Shown here in pieces: positions 1 through 10,441 of a stretch of DNA of 64,000 bases. The first letter of the stretch is position 1, and each line of letters opens with the position of its first letter. Made by a program: the position numbers and the translations under genes. Source of the DNA: Vitrella brassicaformis (lineage: Eukaryota > Sar > Vitrellaceae); assembly GCA_001179505.1 (NCBI GenBank), contig CDMY01000091.1:7037-71036 (forward strand). Reading direction: 5' to 3'. Under the pieces are notes generated by a model. That model was given only the letters and a program-made list of their open reading frames with translations, was not told the origin of the DNA and did no database searches.

Positions 1-340
1 TGCCCACCCGCCAAGCCGCACGCCCACAAGCCACCGATGACCCCCCCCGCCGACAGACGAGCGTGACTGACTTGATCTCTGGGCTGGAGGAAGCGTCTCT
101 GCCGGAAGGGGCCGGACGTGGATGAAGGCATGTGTGGTTTGGGTCGTGTCTCGATACTACTTCGGAGTGCCATGCTCTTTTACGTGTACCATGCTCTTTT
201 TTGCAACCTCTGTGGTACGTTACATTCTGTGGAGTGAGTGACTCTTTTTCAGATGGAGGGATGCGGTTGACGTGTGGGTCGGATTTGTTGTTCGAGGGGC
301 TCGACGGATGGATGGATGGATGGATGGTCGTACAGTAGAC

Positions 341-373
341 GGGAGGGAGGGTAGATCTGTCGACTTGCGTGAG
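341..373 (+). repeat. 33-bp direct repeat, copy 1
   Basis: The 33 bases at 341-373 recur identically at 2448-2480 in the same orientation. The shared core contains GTAGATCTGTCGAC. Neither copy lies in a gene I can support. Confidence 0.85.
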
Positions 374-2447
374 CGGGCACTATATGTCTGTGGTGTGCAG
401 TGCAAAGGCTCAGCTCGGCTGGGATTGACATCATCGACATCAATGCATACCAGTGAAATGAGCCATCCATCAGTGCAAATCGGTAACAGCTTCGCTGCAT
501 GCCATATCTTGTCCTTCGGTCGAGATCAATCGTCCTTGGGTCGAGATCAAGAAAGCTCGCAGTCTCCCCCCAGAGGCCCACAGGTTTCCTCTCCTCTCCC
601 AAGAAGTACAACCCGATGATGAAGCTGAAGAACCTTGTGAAGAATCCCTCTATGGGATTCGGTGGTGTTCCGCCGGAGGACCAGGCAAGCAATGACTGAT
701 AGCTGCCGCAGTGCCAGTCATTCACTCATTCATCGTTGTCTTCGCTCCGGACGCCCCCTGCACTGACGCAGCAGCTGGGTGCCTTCTTGCCGCCCAGCCG
801 CGGGGCGGCGACGATGCGGCCGCACCAAAGCAACGTCAGTTACTATAGTACTAGTAAGTCATCCAGCCAATCAGGCAAGGCAGCCAGCCATTCATTCATT
901 CATTCACTCATTGATACACCCGGCCCGAACGACGACACTCCACCCCATCCATCCATCCATCCATCCAAACACTCAACCAGAGAGGCCCCACCCCACCGCA
1001 CATATACTGTACATACCATACCGCACAAAACCTGTGCATACCATACTGAACGAAAGGCCATGGCGGCACCAAAGCCAAGAGATCATTCGCCGTGGGTGGG
1101 TCACAGGGAGAGGGCTTGGGAGGGCGGTGTTGTGGTGGCTGGTGGACCCGTGGCTCGACAGGGGGCAAAAAGGTGGTGCGACGTGCAACCTGGAGGGGTA
1201 CAGACACCACACACACAATACACGTACACATATACATGTGTATACATGGATACATGTGTGTCTGTATTTAGGTGTCTTCGCCCCGGTCCGCCTCGCCGTC
1301 TACCTGGGTCAGTGCAGTGCTCAATGATGCTCAGCGCCGTGATGATGCTCGTCTTCGTTGGCGAGAAACACTCTGTCAAAGGTATACAGGTGACACAGAT
1401 GGGGGGAATGGATATGTGCGTGTGTCGTGGGGTGGCTGCTGCTTACCTCAGACGATTTGCCAGCGAGTGAGCTCTACGACGGCACCACGGACGGGCGGCA
1501 CACTCACCTGCATCGACGAAAAACCAAGGGCAAGGCAATCCACCACAGGAAGATGGGACAATGTCCGTGTGCATCGTGTGTACGTGTCCACTGGTCCCGT
1601 GTGTAACCACTCACCGCGTCAGGCATGCCAAGGTTGCGAGTGCGCAGATGCCCAACGACCTGCACACCCATCCATCCGTCCATCCGTCCATGTACAAGTG
1701 GGTACGTATATGTGTGTCTGTCTGTGGATCTTTCCTCCTCCCTGTGTGTGTACCTGGTGTGATTGTGTGCGGTGAGTGTTTCAGTTGGGTGAAGCAGCGG
1801 CGCCCTCAAACAAGCAGAACCACGAGAAACTGGCAATCGAAGGTCTGCGACAGAGAAAAGAGTGAGAGTGAGAGTGATTGACTGTCATGCTTGACTTTTT
1901 TGTGTTACATAATTCACCTTGTGCAGCATCGAGTTGGCATCACGCTGGTGTTCAGGCGAGCGGAGATCTGCTGACGGTGGGCTCAGAGGGGGAGGTGAGT
2001 GTCGCGGGACATCTTGTTCGCCTCCCAGCGGCTGATGCAGGTTGTGAAAGTGAGTCAATTGGGCGAGAGACTGAGAGCAATGGCCGAGGGCTGTCGTGTG
2101 TGCCCGGTGGCGAGGTGGGCGGAGCTCTCCGTGGCGTGCTGTGACTCCCCGTACATGGTCACTCAGGGAAAAATCTTGAAGGTGGTGTCGGAGAGAGAAG
2201 TTGAGAGCACCATGTGACGCAGCATGACGAGCTGCGCATGTTGGTGTACTCAGAATGTGGCTGCGGTGCTTCCTCGTCGATTCGGTTATGCCCTTGTAAC
2301 TCGACATTGGGACAGTTTCACGCGGACGACGAATGAGACACGGGTGCCTGTATCGGATTTGATGCCCATTCAATTCCGGTTCATATGCGCCCCACATCGG
2401 GTGGCCCCACGTGACCTCCATTTTTCAATAGGGGGGCACGCCCATGC

Positions 2448-2480
2448 GGGAGGGAGGGTAGATCTGTCGACTTGCGTGAG
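2448..2480 (+). repeat. 33-bp direct repeat, copy 2
   Basis: Identical to 341-373. Flanking bases differ, so the shared unit is short and discrete rather than part of a long duplication. Confidence 0.85.
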
Positions 2481-2710
2481 TGGGGGCGTGCACTGCGCAT
2501 GTGCCCCTCTGTCTCCCTCTCTCTGTCTCAGAGAACACGCAATGAGATGAAAGAGCGAGATCTGTTGACGGACAGTCGTGAAGACAGCACGCGGGACGGT
2601 TGTCGTTAGATTGAGCCCCAGAACGGGGGTACCAGACAACACACCAGACAGCACAGTGAAGTGAGAGCACCGTTGCATCCTTCATGCCTTTCGTCGCATG
2701 GTAGGGCCGT

Positions 2711-2731
2711 CTAGCGTTAATTTACGAACTT
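2711..2731 (+). repeat. 21-bp inverted repeat, left copy
   Basis: CTAGCGTTAATTTACGAACT plus a final T is found again as its exact reverse complement at 4505-4525. The two copies bracket about 1.8 kb that contains the small secreted-protein gene at 3440-4337. The AT-rich core stands out from the GC-rich surroundings. Confidence 0.8.
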
Positions 2732-3158
2732 CCCCGGGCGGTATCGGACAATGGGCGATTGGATTGGATTGACAATCGAAGCGCGTCATTTACTTGATCC
2801 ATGTAAGATGCATGTCTCTCCCCCCCCACACACACTCGATTGCTCCCCAGCACGGAAGTAACTGAGCTACGCCCCCATCGACTCAAAAGAAAGAGAAGCT
2901 GCCTGCCGTCAGAAGCCCCGACAAAACAAAAACAAGACAGTGCAGGTAGGTGGTGAGTCGCATCTTGACGCGTATGGATGCGTTGCCACTCACACACCTC
3001 CACGCACACATGGCATGCAGGTCCACAGAATAGCACCCCCCCGTCTCTCTGTTTCCGCATCTGTCTGTCGTCGTTCCGAGAAGTCTCTTGCCTACTCGGT
3101 CCCCACTGTAGCGGGGGAAAAATACAGCAAATGGGAAGGGGGTGTAAGCAGCATAGCA

Positions 3159-3220
3159 TCTGTCTGTCTGTCTATCTGTCTGTCTGTCTGTGTGTCTGTC
3201 TGTATGTCTGTATGTCTGTA

Positions 3221-3251
<31 letters not shown>

Positions 3252-3278
3252 GTGTCTGTCTGTCTGTCTGTCTGTCTT
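3159..3278 (+). repeat. (TGTC)n microsatellite
   Basis: About 120 bases of TGTC/CTGT units with occasional TATC and TGTG interruptions. It is the longest simple-sequence block near the left end. The open frames reading through it on both strands (runs of CLSV or DRQT) are artefacts of the repeat. Confidence 0.95.
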
Positions 3279-3439
3279 GGCCTTTATCCCTCGCCCTCTT
3301 GCATCTTCCCTCGTCTTCCCTATGAATCTATGGATGTATGCAAACCCCTCGATCGCTTTCCCGTTCTTACAGTTAAACACAAGTCAGTCAGCACAAATAC
3401 ACATCGGACGATATCCCCTGACTTGTGCTTCAATCACAC

Positions 3440-4337
3440 TCACGGAGCCATCAGTCCCCTGTTCCTCGTCGCAGCTTCTTCCAGCGCTTCGACCTTCTTG
3501 ATGAGCTCCTGCGTCACGCTGAGGTGCGTGTAGAGGAGCTGCGTCATGTCCACAGCCGGCCGCTCATCCGGCTCGTCCTCGCTGACCATGTTGGGCGCCA
3601 CCTGCCCGTTCGCGCACACAGACACACACAGACGTATGTCGCGCACACATTAGCTCCATCGACATGTGCTGAACGACACACACATCCTTCGACGCACCTG
3701 CTTCACATCCGGGGCCGACAGACCCAAGACCTGCCCGGCGCTCTTGATCTCCAGACGCTTGAGGGTGTCAATGGCTGCCGACCGCTGGCCGGCGTCCTGC
3801 ACTGACATGTCCGCAGATTCGCTCGTGTCGATGTGGTACGTCCGCGCGACCATGGATCTGCTGTGGGTGTGGGGGCAAGTGCAGGTTGTGGTCGCGTGGA
3901 CAATATCAGCGTACACGCCGTTTTTTACGAGACAATTGTCAGCCGCCATCAGGTCATCTGCACACATCACACAACATTCAGTGGACAGACGCAAACAGCG
4001 ACGGACGACGGCAACGCCCGCCGCGCAGCATGGCTATTGATGATACGATCAGGGCCCACTCACCCCTGGCACAGATGTCGCCGCTATGGATCGTATGCCC
4101 CGAATGGCATTCTTCGCCGATGGAATCGGCCTTCAACGCCTACAAGGTGGGACAGTACGCGACCAAGGAAACAAAACGCACCGCCGCTGAATGAGCGAGA
4201 ACACACGTGCGGCGACACAGCGATCTCACCTGGATGGACCCCTCGACTTGGAGGTCGTCTTCAATAATTTCAGCTGAGTGAATGCCCGAGAAGGTGATAG
4301 CAAGGACGGCGACGAACACTCCCAGAGAAAGCGTCAT
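3440..4337 (-). CDS. Small secreted protein, unknown function
   Basis: Four exons join in frame on the minus strand: 4337-4230, 4139-4064, 3957-3698 and 3601-3440, giving 201 residues. Each junction has a GT donor and an AG acceptor and the phases agree. The start was chosen because the first residues (MTLSLGVFVAVLAITFSGI) form a clear signal peptide ending near HSA. The mature part has Cys residues in a motif GEECHSGHTIHSGDIC and again in DNCLVKNGV, followed by a helical C-terminus (VTQELIKKVEALEEAATRN). The family is not recognised. The signal peptide points to secretion or entry to the endomembrane system. The gene lies between the two copies of a 21-bp inverted repeat. Confidence 0.75.
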
Positions 4338-4504
4338 GGTGGAGTGGAAGGCGACGGCGACAAGAAAGCTGTTGGCGCAGCTAGTGAGAATGGGGGGCAA
4401 GTGGAGGGGAGAGGAGGAGAGGATGGACGGATGGACGGATGGATCTGCGCTTTGTCCGCCGCCGGTAAGCGCTAAGCGGGCGCTAACGCTAAAGAGTACG
4501 CGGT

Positions 4505-4525
4505 AAGTTCGTAAATTAACGCTAG
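4505..4525 (-). repeat. 21-bp inverted repeat, right copy
   Basis: Exact reverse complement of 2711-2731. The bases just upstream (4468-4500) form further GCTAA-type short repeats. It could be the terminal repeat of a mobile element or a shared regulatory site; no transposase is seen between the copies. Confidence 0.8.
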
Positions 4526-4539
4526 AGGTTAGTGCCAAA

Positions 4540-5340
4540 GAGACACAGAGATAGATAGGGGATAGGCCGCCAGGACTCACCGCGCATGATGGATTGGCGG
4601 CCGGAACGGCGAGAATTTGAGACAAACCCCAAAAAACCCTGAGCCTTTTTCCAACCTTTTTTTTCGACAGCCTCGCCCAGCGTAGGTGAGCTGCAGGGAG
4701 AACCCTCCGTCCTCTCTGGCGGCTAAAAAAAGGCTCACGTCCCGGCTCACATCTGCTCTTTGCAGGGTGTGCGTTTGAGACCGATTCGAGCTGTTGCGGA
4801 TGCCGCTCCTCTACCCTTCGGCCCTCCAATCGCTGTTCCTTATGCCGGTGCGGCTGTTCCGCCACCCAGCGCCAAGGAGCCGACGCTCATCGTGACTCTG
4901 CCGCACCAGCCGAAGAGGCCGCCCTCGAGGAAGCGTCCGCCAAGGCATGCTGCCATGGTCGGATGACTGGGGGCGCACGTGTCCATGGCGTTGCAATCGA
5001 GGGTCTCCGCCGCAGCCCTGCGTCCAGCCGCCCGCACAATGGGGATTCGTGCCGCATCAGCAACCCATCTACCCCGCTGTCATCGACCAGGAAACGACAA
5101 TGGGTGAAGTACTTGGGCAAGACAGCCATTCCTTCGTATCAAGACATATGAAGCGTGATCTGAAGAGCTGAGTGGACAGGAGGGATGGTCAAAGATGCAA
5201 GAGCAAAAAGTGACACTGGTAACGATTTCCACTCATAACTTCCCGATACTCTTCATTGACCGACTTGATTGACAGACAACTATCTGCCAGTGCCCACAAG
5301 AAGTGAAATGGAGAAGACCATCAAGGAATTTACTTACCAG
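4540..5340. other. Possible coding remnants, no firm gene
   Basis: A plus-strand frame at about 4767-4965 encodes a Pro/Ala-rich basic stretch (PKRPPSRKRPPRHAAM) and another at about 5090-5151 ends QWVKYLGKTAIPSYQDI. Neither has a recognisable domain. At 5288-5334 a sequence resembling EKTIKEF is similar at the DNA level to 9177-9232 (EFEKTIKEYDQRK), so this stretch seems related to fragments 4 kb downstream. I treat it as duplicated or decaying coding DNA. Confidence 0.35.
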
Positions 5341-5355
5341 GACTCCCATCGTTAG

Positions 5356-5960
5356 GCGCCAGAGTGCTTTGAGTTGTTGGATAACAGTCCGGCCAGCGAC
5401 CTGTGGGCCGTCGGAGTCGCCATGTGCGGACAGGACAGCAACCACAAACACACACACACTCATGTGCATGTGTGGATGTCTGTCGCGTGTGTGTCCCTCT
5501 TTCAGATACTACTTGCTCACCGGCCGGTATCCCTTCAGTGTGCGGGGCGACGGCAGCATCTCCAAAGGCCTCCTGAGGGAAATGAGGCAGGTCAGTCGGC
5601 AACAGAGGAAGGGACAGATTGGCCATCCATCCATCAAGGCACCCATGTGTGTCTGTGGTGTGTGGGTCAGGGAGTGCGCTTCCGTGCGACTGACGAGGTG
5701 TCACCGGAGGCCGCGGACATTGTCGTCGGCTGCTGACGGCCGACAAAGGCAAACGCATCCCATCAGGTAGAAACACACACACGCAGGTCGTTGATTGCCG
5801 CTTATGTGTCTGTGTGTGCAATGCCCTCAGTGTCCGATGCGTTGGCCCACCCATGGTTCGCCGCCGGAGCCGCCCAGACACACAGCGCCACCCCGCCGCC
5901 ATCCGAACACCCGGAGCCCTCGTCGATCGTCCGACAGCTCACACGGGAGCGACGGCGAAT
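5356..5960 (+). pseudogene. Protein kinase C-lobe fragment (broken)
   Basis: Four exon-like blocks (5356-5423, 5506-5590, 5671-5766, 5831 onward) encode conserved C-lobe landmarks of a Ser/Thr protein kinase: APE (APECFELL), the D-x-W of subdomain IX (SDLWAVGVA), YYLLTGRYPF, and a subdomain XI end LLTADKGKRIPS then DALAHPWF. The joins are phase-consistent with GT..AG introns. The copy cannot work as read: no ATP-binding lobe, HRD or DFG motif is seen upstream, and the third block is out of frame between EAADIVV and LLTADKGK (one base missing near 5727, leading to a stop). The style is closest to CaM/Ca-dependent kinases, but the fragment is too short to assign. Confidence 0.7.
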
Positions 5961-6110
5961 GAATGAGACACCGCACCCAACAAACCAACGAGGCCGCCAG
6001 CCGTCGCACCGAGGCCATAGAGTGACGGAGGGGTGGATTGTCAATGAGTGACGGAGGCAGTGTGTGGAGCGGTAGACGATGGCCGGGCGTGCTGGGCGCC
6101 ATTGGTCCAT
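5880..6110 (+). repeat. Local direct duplication, copy 1
   Basis: About 220 bases from the ATCCGAACACCCGGAG region to the GGGCGCCATTGGTCC region recur at 6387-6620 with substitutions and small indels. Copy 1 overlaps the end of the kinase fragment. Confidence 0.75.
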
Positions 6111-6458
6111 CGATGGTGCGTGTTGCGCTCCCGTTGGTTGCGCCGGCCATCTCAAGCCTTCAATGTCGTTTTCCTCGTCGACACCGGGTCTCCCAACACA
6201 TACGTCAGTCAAGCTACAGTCAAGCACCTCATCAGCAAAGACGAGTCGGGGGCACCTCGCCAGATTCTCATCGACAACTTGAGAGAGGAGCACTTGACAA
6301 TGAGTATTCACGGTGCCAGAGTGCCCTGCAAATGGTCTCCTGGACGAGCGGCAGATGTCAACATATTGGGTGTGGATGCCCACGGCGCCGCCCCGCCGCC
6401 ATCCGACCACCCGGAGCACTCGTCGACTGACAGCACACACGGGAGCGACGGCGAATGA
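6048..6458 (+). pseudogene. Retropepsin-like aspartyl protease fragment
   Basis: An open frame of 136 codons contains NVVFLVDTGSPNTYVS followed by TVKHLIS and, about 60 residues later, ADVNILGVD. This matches the one-domain aspartyl protease pattern of retrotransposon and cellular retropepsin-like proteins: a hydrophobic strand, the catalytic DTGS, then a second NxLG-type strand. The catalytic Asp and Thr-Gly are present. The N-terminal half of the frame is read from duplicated DNA shared with 6545-6615 and is unlikely to be native. No reverse transcriptase, RNase H or integrase is seen nearby, so this is an isolated exon or a relic. Confidence 0.55.
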
Positions 6459-6620
6459 ATGAGACACCGCACCCACCAACGACGCCGCCAGCCATCGCAC
6501 CGAGGCCAGTGGAGTCAAGACAAATAGAGTGACGGAGGGGTGGATTGTCGATGAGTGACGGAGCAGCGTGTGGAGCGGTAGACGATGGCTGGGCGCCGCT
6601 TGATGAAGGCCCATTGGTGG
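6387..6620 (+). repeat. Local direct duplication, copy 2
   Basis: Second copy of the 5880-6110 unit, about 500 bp downstream. Copy 2 carries extra bases (for example GTGGAGTCAAGACAAAT near 6500) missing from copy 1. A retropepsin-like fragment lies between the two copies. Confidence 0.75.
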
Positions 6621-7600
6621 GCTTCTGGACCAACTTGCCTGCCATTTGGAGTGGCGGCGAGGGCCAAGAGGTGTCCCTCGTCCATGGAGATGCCCATTGC
6701 CCCAGGACAAGAACTGGCACGTCTACATCGCATACAAGCGGTCACTGACGTCGGGGTGTCTGAGCGTGTGTGGGCTTGCCACCACCAACACTAAAGCCTA
6801 CTCGTTCTCGAGCCTGCTCACAGTCTCGCAGTTTCTCATCTTCCCGCTTCCTCCTCTCCCCCGAAACTCACTTCCTCCCTCCCCACCGGCGGCATCTGCT
6901 TCCGACACAGGTAGGTATTCGTGTGCTTTGTGCTCGTGCGTCCGCGCGCAGACTTGCATTCATCTTGTGCATTTGCTGCTTGTGCGTTCAGCTGCATTTG
7001 AGCTGGGGGCAACTTTCTGGTGACGGGCGGCCCGAGCGAGATGGTGGCTCGCCACATCGACCATGAGGGAGCCCGCGAGCTCAAGCCGAACGAGCCCCTC
7101 GACATTCTGTACAACCCCGCGCTCATGGTGCCCTCGCCCGTCCCCTTCGTGCCGCTGAGCTACGACATTGCCGTCGCCACGGGGCAGCGGACCACACAGC
7201 CAGTACACCGACATCTACGGCACAATCATGACGGTGGCCATGTGTGCGCTGGCCGGCCGCCCTGCATGGGCGACATCATTCATGGGCTGGGAGAGCTCGG
7301 TGCGAGTTGCCGAGAAGCGTTGCTTGAGTAAGCACAGAGTGTCTGAATGGGTGCGCACACAGCTGCTGTGGTGTCCCCATGCAGTCGCTGGCTACATTTT
7401 ATATCTCGAACGTCCCGTCTTCCTCAACCCTGCGACGGTAAGTCCATATCCAAGATGCGCCTCCTTTCTTCTCGTCGCAGACCGAATCGTACGGCATAGG
7501 CGCGAGACACGAGAGCATTGGGTAGCGTCGAAGAGTCCCACCCACTACGTTTTCAAAGTTTCTGTACCGCTTCAGCCCCACTCTCTCCCCTTACCCAGCC
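6600..7600 (+). pseudogene. Frameshifted unknown gene fragment
   Basis: From 7020 a frame reads a protein-like stretch (ELKPNEPLDILYNPALM ... FVPLSYDIAVAT) to about 7180. The plausible continuation (QYTDIYGTIMTVAMCALAGR) lies in another frame, so the sequence is broken by an indel near 7180. A further exon-like block at 7380-7440 encodes AVAGYILYLERPVF and is one of several dispersed copies of the same short sequence. No family is recognised. The neighbourhood of other broken genes supports decay. Confidence 0.4.
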
Positions 7601-7612
7601 GTCGCTGCATCG

Positions 7613-9010
7613 ATGCCCGGCGACCGTGAGGGCGTCCTCCCTCGACGGGACGTCAACTGGGTGTGGTACTGGCGGCCTGTCGACCAGGAGGTGAATCTCA
7701 GCGACGGCTACCTGAAGATCAGCCAGCCAGGCTGCTGCTGGGGGTCGCGGACGGTCTACATTGACCTGGGCGACAAGCGCATCTGCGTGGCGGCCCGCAA
7801 GCTGCGAGACGACGGGCGGTACTTCAACTTCAAGAACATCCCCAACGCGCTGCTGGTCTGGGTGTGTCGGTGCTGCTTTGCAGGGCATTCCCAGGACCAC
7901 TCCATTCTCGCCGACACGCCTCTTCTCGTTCCTGCGGCCGCCCAGCGACCTGTCGGCTCGCCAGGAGCCCTTCAACTGCCACACCAAGGCGCGTGACATG
8001 GTGCCCATCGGTTTCACCCCCACCGAAGATGGCGTGTACCTGATCACTGACCAGGATTACCACGCCAACAATCACGCGGACACGCAGACCGCCGCCAGTC
8101 GCCTCGCGGGGCAGGCACTGCACACCATGCTGGGATATATCATTGCAGTGGGGCCCCATCGACATATCCCCCTCGCTCATTCGGCAGTTCGAGGCGTCGC
8201 CCATCCTCGCCCACACCGTCAAGACCGACCAGTGCCTGCTCTCCCTACCTCTCGATGAGGCGCGGGCTGTGGCGTGTCGGTGTATCCTTTGCTCAACAAG
8301 GCCATGTTCGGTGGCTACGACGACACGGGCAAGAAGGGCACCGTCGACTTCGACACATGCAGCAGCACTGAGTGAGTGAGGAAATTATCAATGGCGCGCG
8401 TCTGACACATGGGATCTATTTCGATTGCGTGTGACGTCAGGCTGATAGCCCTCTATGACGGGGCAAGAGGGCCGAAGGCCTGCTTCGAGTGCAGGGACTC
8501 CGCCGAGCTGGACGAGTGGTACAACCACATCAAGTGGGTGGTGCACCACGAAGCCGTTGACAACTTGGTTCGCTTTCAATACATACTTGCAATCCTCACT
8601 TACGTAACCTCATTTCTCTCTCTCTCTCTCTCTCTGTGTCCGTTTCATTTCCCCAATCTGTCTGTCTGCAGATGTTGGAGACGTTCAACGAAGGCGGTGT
8701 CCCTGCCGTCTTGCAGTCAACGGCCCTTCAACAACTGGCAGATCTCCCATCTGCCAACCGACATTTAGCGCCCCCATCCCGCCTATGGACGTCAAAATAA
8801 CTGTGGACGTGACCGGGCAACTCGATGAGGTGAGTGAGGAGATGAGAGCGACTGATGGGAGGGGCTATGGTGCCTGTCTTTTCTGTCAGATCGACTCGTT
8901 TGGCGGCGTGTGTTCGAGTGGCGGTCAGTGGGGGCGGCCGCCGTGGCAGCCGCACGAGGCGAGCGCTGGGACAATCTCGGCCGCCGGACGGCCTGAATGG
9001 TGGGGGCAAG
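7613..9010 (+). pseudogene. Broken copy of the PH-like gene at 44.9 kb
   Basis: The first block (7613-7860) encodes MPGDREGVLPRRDVNWVWYW and continues to NALLVW, close to the gene starting at 44896. At that point 454 bases of unrelated sequence intervene (7861-8314), then the match resumes with YDDTGKKGTVDFDTCSSTE. The second exon (LIALYDGARGPKACFECRD ... WYNHIKWVVHHE) and the intron after it are nearly identical to 45289-45517. The third exon diverges after QQLADLPSA and hits a stop. Only a tail remnant at about 8920-8995 (PWQPHEAS..GTISAA, out of frame) matches the last exon. Insert, truncation and frame loss make this a pseudogene. Unlike the 44.9-kb copy, the frame is intact through CCWGSR..YIDLGD. 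Confidence 0.85.
7861..8314 (+). other. 454-bp coding-like insert inside the pseudogene
   Basis: This block separates codons W and Y of the PH-like copy, which are adjacent in the 44.9-kb paralogue. It is mostly open and protein-like in one frame (DMVPIGFTPTEDGVYLITDQ, then DISPSLIRQFEASPILAHTV, and later YPLLNKAMFGG in another frame). Its left end GTGTGTCGGTGCTGCTTTGC resembles 8271-8291 near its right end (GCGTGTCGGTGTATCCTTTGC). No family is recognised. It may belong with the broken gene at 7020-7330. Confidence 0.6.
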
Positions 9011-9149
9011 ACACGCACACTTGTGTGTAGGATGGAGACATGGAGGTCCCAAGTACCTACCATCCCATCCGCCATGTCTCATCACAGAGTGTGCCCTCTA
9101 TACAAGATTTGAAGCTGGTTGCAGATCAACTGTCTTTGAAAGGAAGATC

Positions 9150-9690
9150 TCAGAGCGATGCGTGCGCTGATTAGCCCACAAGAAGCTCATCGAGTTCGAG
9201 AAGACCATCAAGGAATACGACCAGCGGAAGGTCAGCACACCCAGACAACCGAACCCTTCACTCATCCCCCCCGCCCCCCGACCCTCCTCCGCTTGTCAAT
9301 GCTCTCTCTCTCTCTGTGTGCGCGTGTGTGTGTGTGTGTGTGTATGTGTGTGTATGTGTGTGTAGTTGGAGTAACACGCCCGTGCGGAGAAGTGCCACAC
9401 TGTACAATGAGCGGCAGCGTCAGCAGCTGCCCAGCCACCAACGTGCCCTTCTTCAGGACAGACTGCGTGGATGGGTAACACGTGTGCCTGGATGTGTCTC
9501 GTGTCCCTGCAGTCGCTGCTTACATTTTATATCGCGGACGTCCCGTTTCTCCCTTAAGCCTCCGACACCCTGGTGACAAAGCAAAGGTTGTGTTGTCACT
9601 GCCATGGTCATCTGTGACTCGTCGCTCACACTGGCGGACGGCAGTCATCATAGATGAGCAGATTCGCATCTTCTGAGTGTCGCGACTTTC
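9150..9690 (+). pseudogene. Exon fragments of an unknown gene
   Basis: Three exon-like blocks are visible: 9176-9232 (KKLIEFEKTIKEYDQRK), 9365-9475 (SATLYNERQRQQLPSHQRAL) and 9511-9580 (AVAAYILYRGRPVS). The first resembles 5288-5334 and the third resembles 7380-7440 and three more sites. Helical, charged composition suggests real coding origin, but no full protein can be assembled. This belongs to the set of duplicated fragments between 4.7 and 9.7 kb. Confidence 0.35.
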
Positions 9691-10441
9691 GCTGGCAGGA
9701 AAGAAGGCACTTTTGAGTAAAGGTATGACAGAGCGTGAATGTGAGTGGGATGACGATGGACGGTGTGTGTGTGTATTGGTGTGTGTGTGTGACTGGGCGA
9801 CTCACCTCCAACTCATGCGCATGTTTGGCTGTGCTTCAAAATGCAAAAATGCCCATCATCCATCCATCTGTGTGTCCACCCATCCATCCATCCATCCCTA
9901 CGAGAGGAGGCGTAAAGTCCTCACGACAAACACGTCGACAGACACACACACACACACCCGCGGACGCAGTGAGTGAGTGAGTGCCATACGCAGCCAGCCA
10001 TTGTCCCCTCTCCTTCAGAACCCAAATATGAGAGCTTCGTTTGCAGACAGACAGACAGACAGACCTATGTCGGCCTCTGAAAATCATCCAGCCATCCACA
10101 CATACACTTGCTTGGGCAGCCAGGCAGACAGGCAGGCAGGCAGGCAGACGAGAAGAATGCAAGCAGATCCGTACCGGAGAAAGAGAGCCTCCCTACTGAC
10201 CGCTGACCGACACCCCACATGGACCATCAGACGGCTCGTTGTGATGCCCTCCTGCCCCTCAACTAAAAATCATGCACACACCACGAATGCACCCACCGAG
10301 ACAGACAGACAGCGATCCCTCCCCCTCTTCCCTTGTTCAAAAGTACTCACTCCCCTGAACAAGCAAGGCTGTTCGCCTTTGCCGCCCATCCACTCACCCA
10401 ATACACACCAGCAACATGACTTCTGTCCCTTCCCTGCTGGC
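9691..10441. other. Spacer rich in simple repeats
   Basis: Only TG, CCATC, GACA and AGGC microsatellites are seen, for example 9862-9896 and 10048-10064. No gene-like signal was found on either strand. Confidence 0.6.

Larger units (their letters stand above)
1..3430. other. Region with no confidently supported gene
   Basis: I see no gene model I can defend here. A short open stretch ending at 699 (+) has protein-like composition (KLKNLVKNPS... ending QASND) and could be a last exon. Short plus-strand stretches near 1319-1380 and 1926-1996 are flanked by plausible splice sites. None joins into a recognisable protein. The stretch is rich in ATGG/CCAT and CACA microsatellites, and most open frames across it are low-complexity translations of those repeats. 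It may hold exons of a gene that begins outside the window. Confidence 0.5.

Noticed and set aside
3159-3278. Regular repeats as a CRISPR array
   Set aside because: The unit is a 4-bp microsatellite without unique spacers, and the genome is eukaryotic.
2883-3380. Frames rich in DRQTDRHT or CLSVCLS
   Set aside because: They are translations of the (TGTC)n microsatellite and have no other support.
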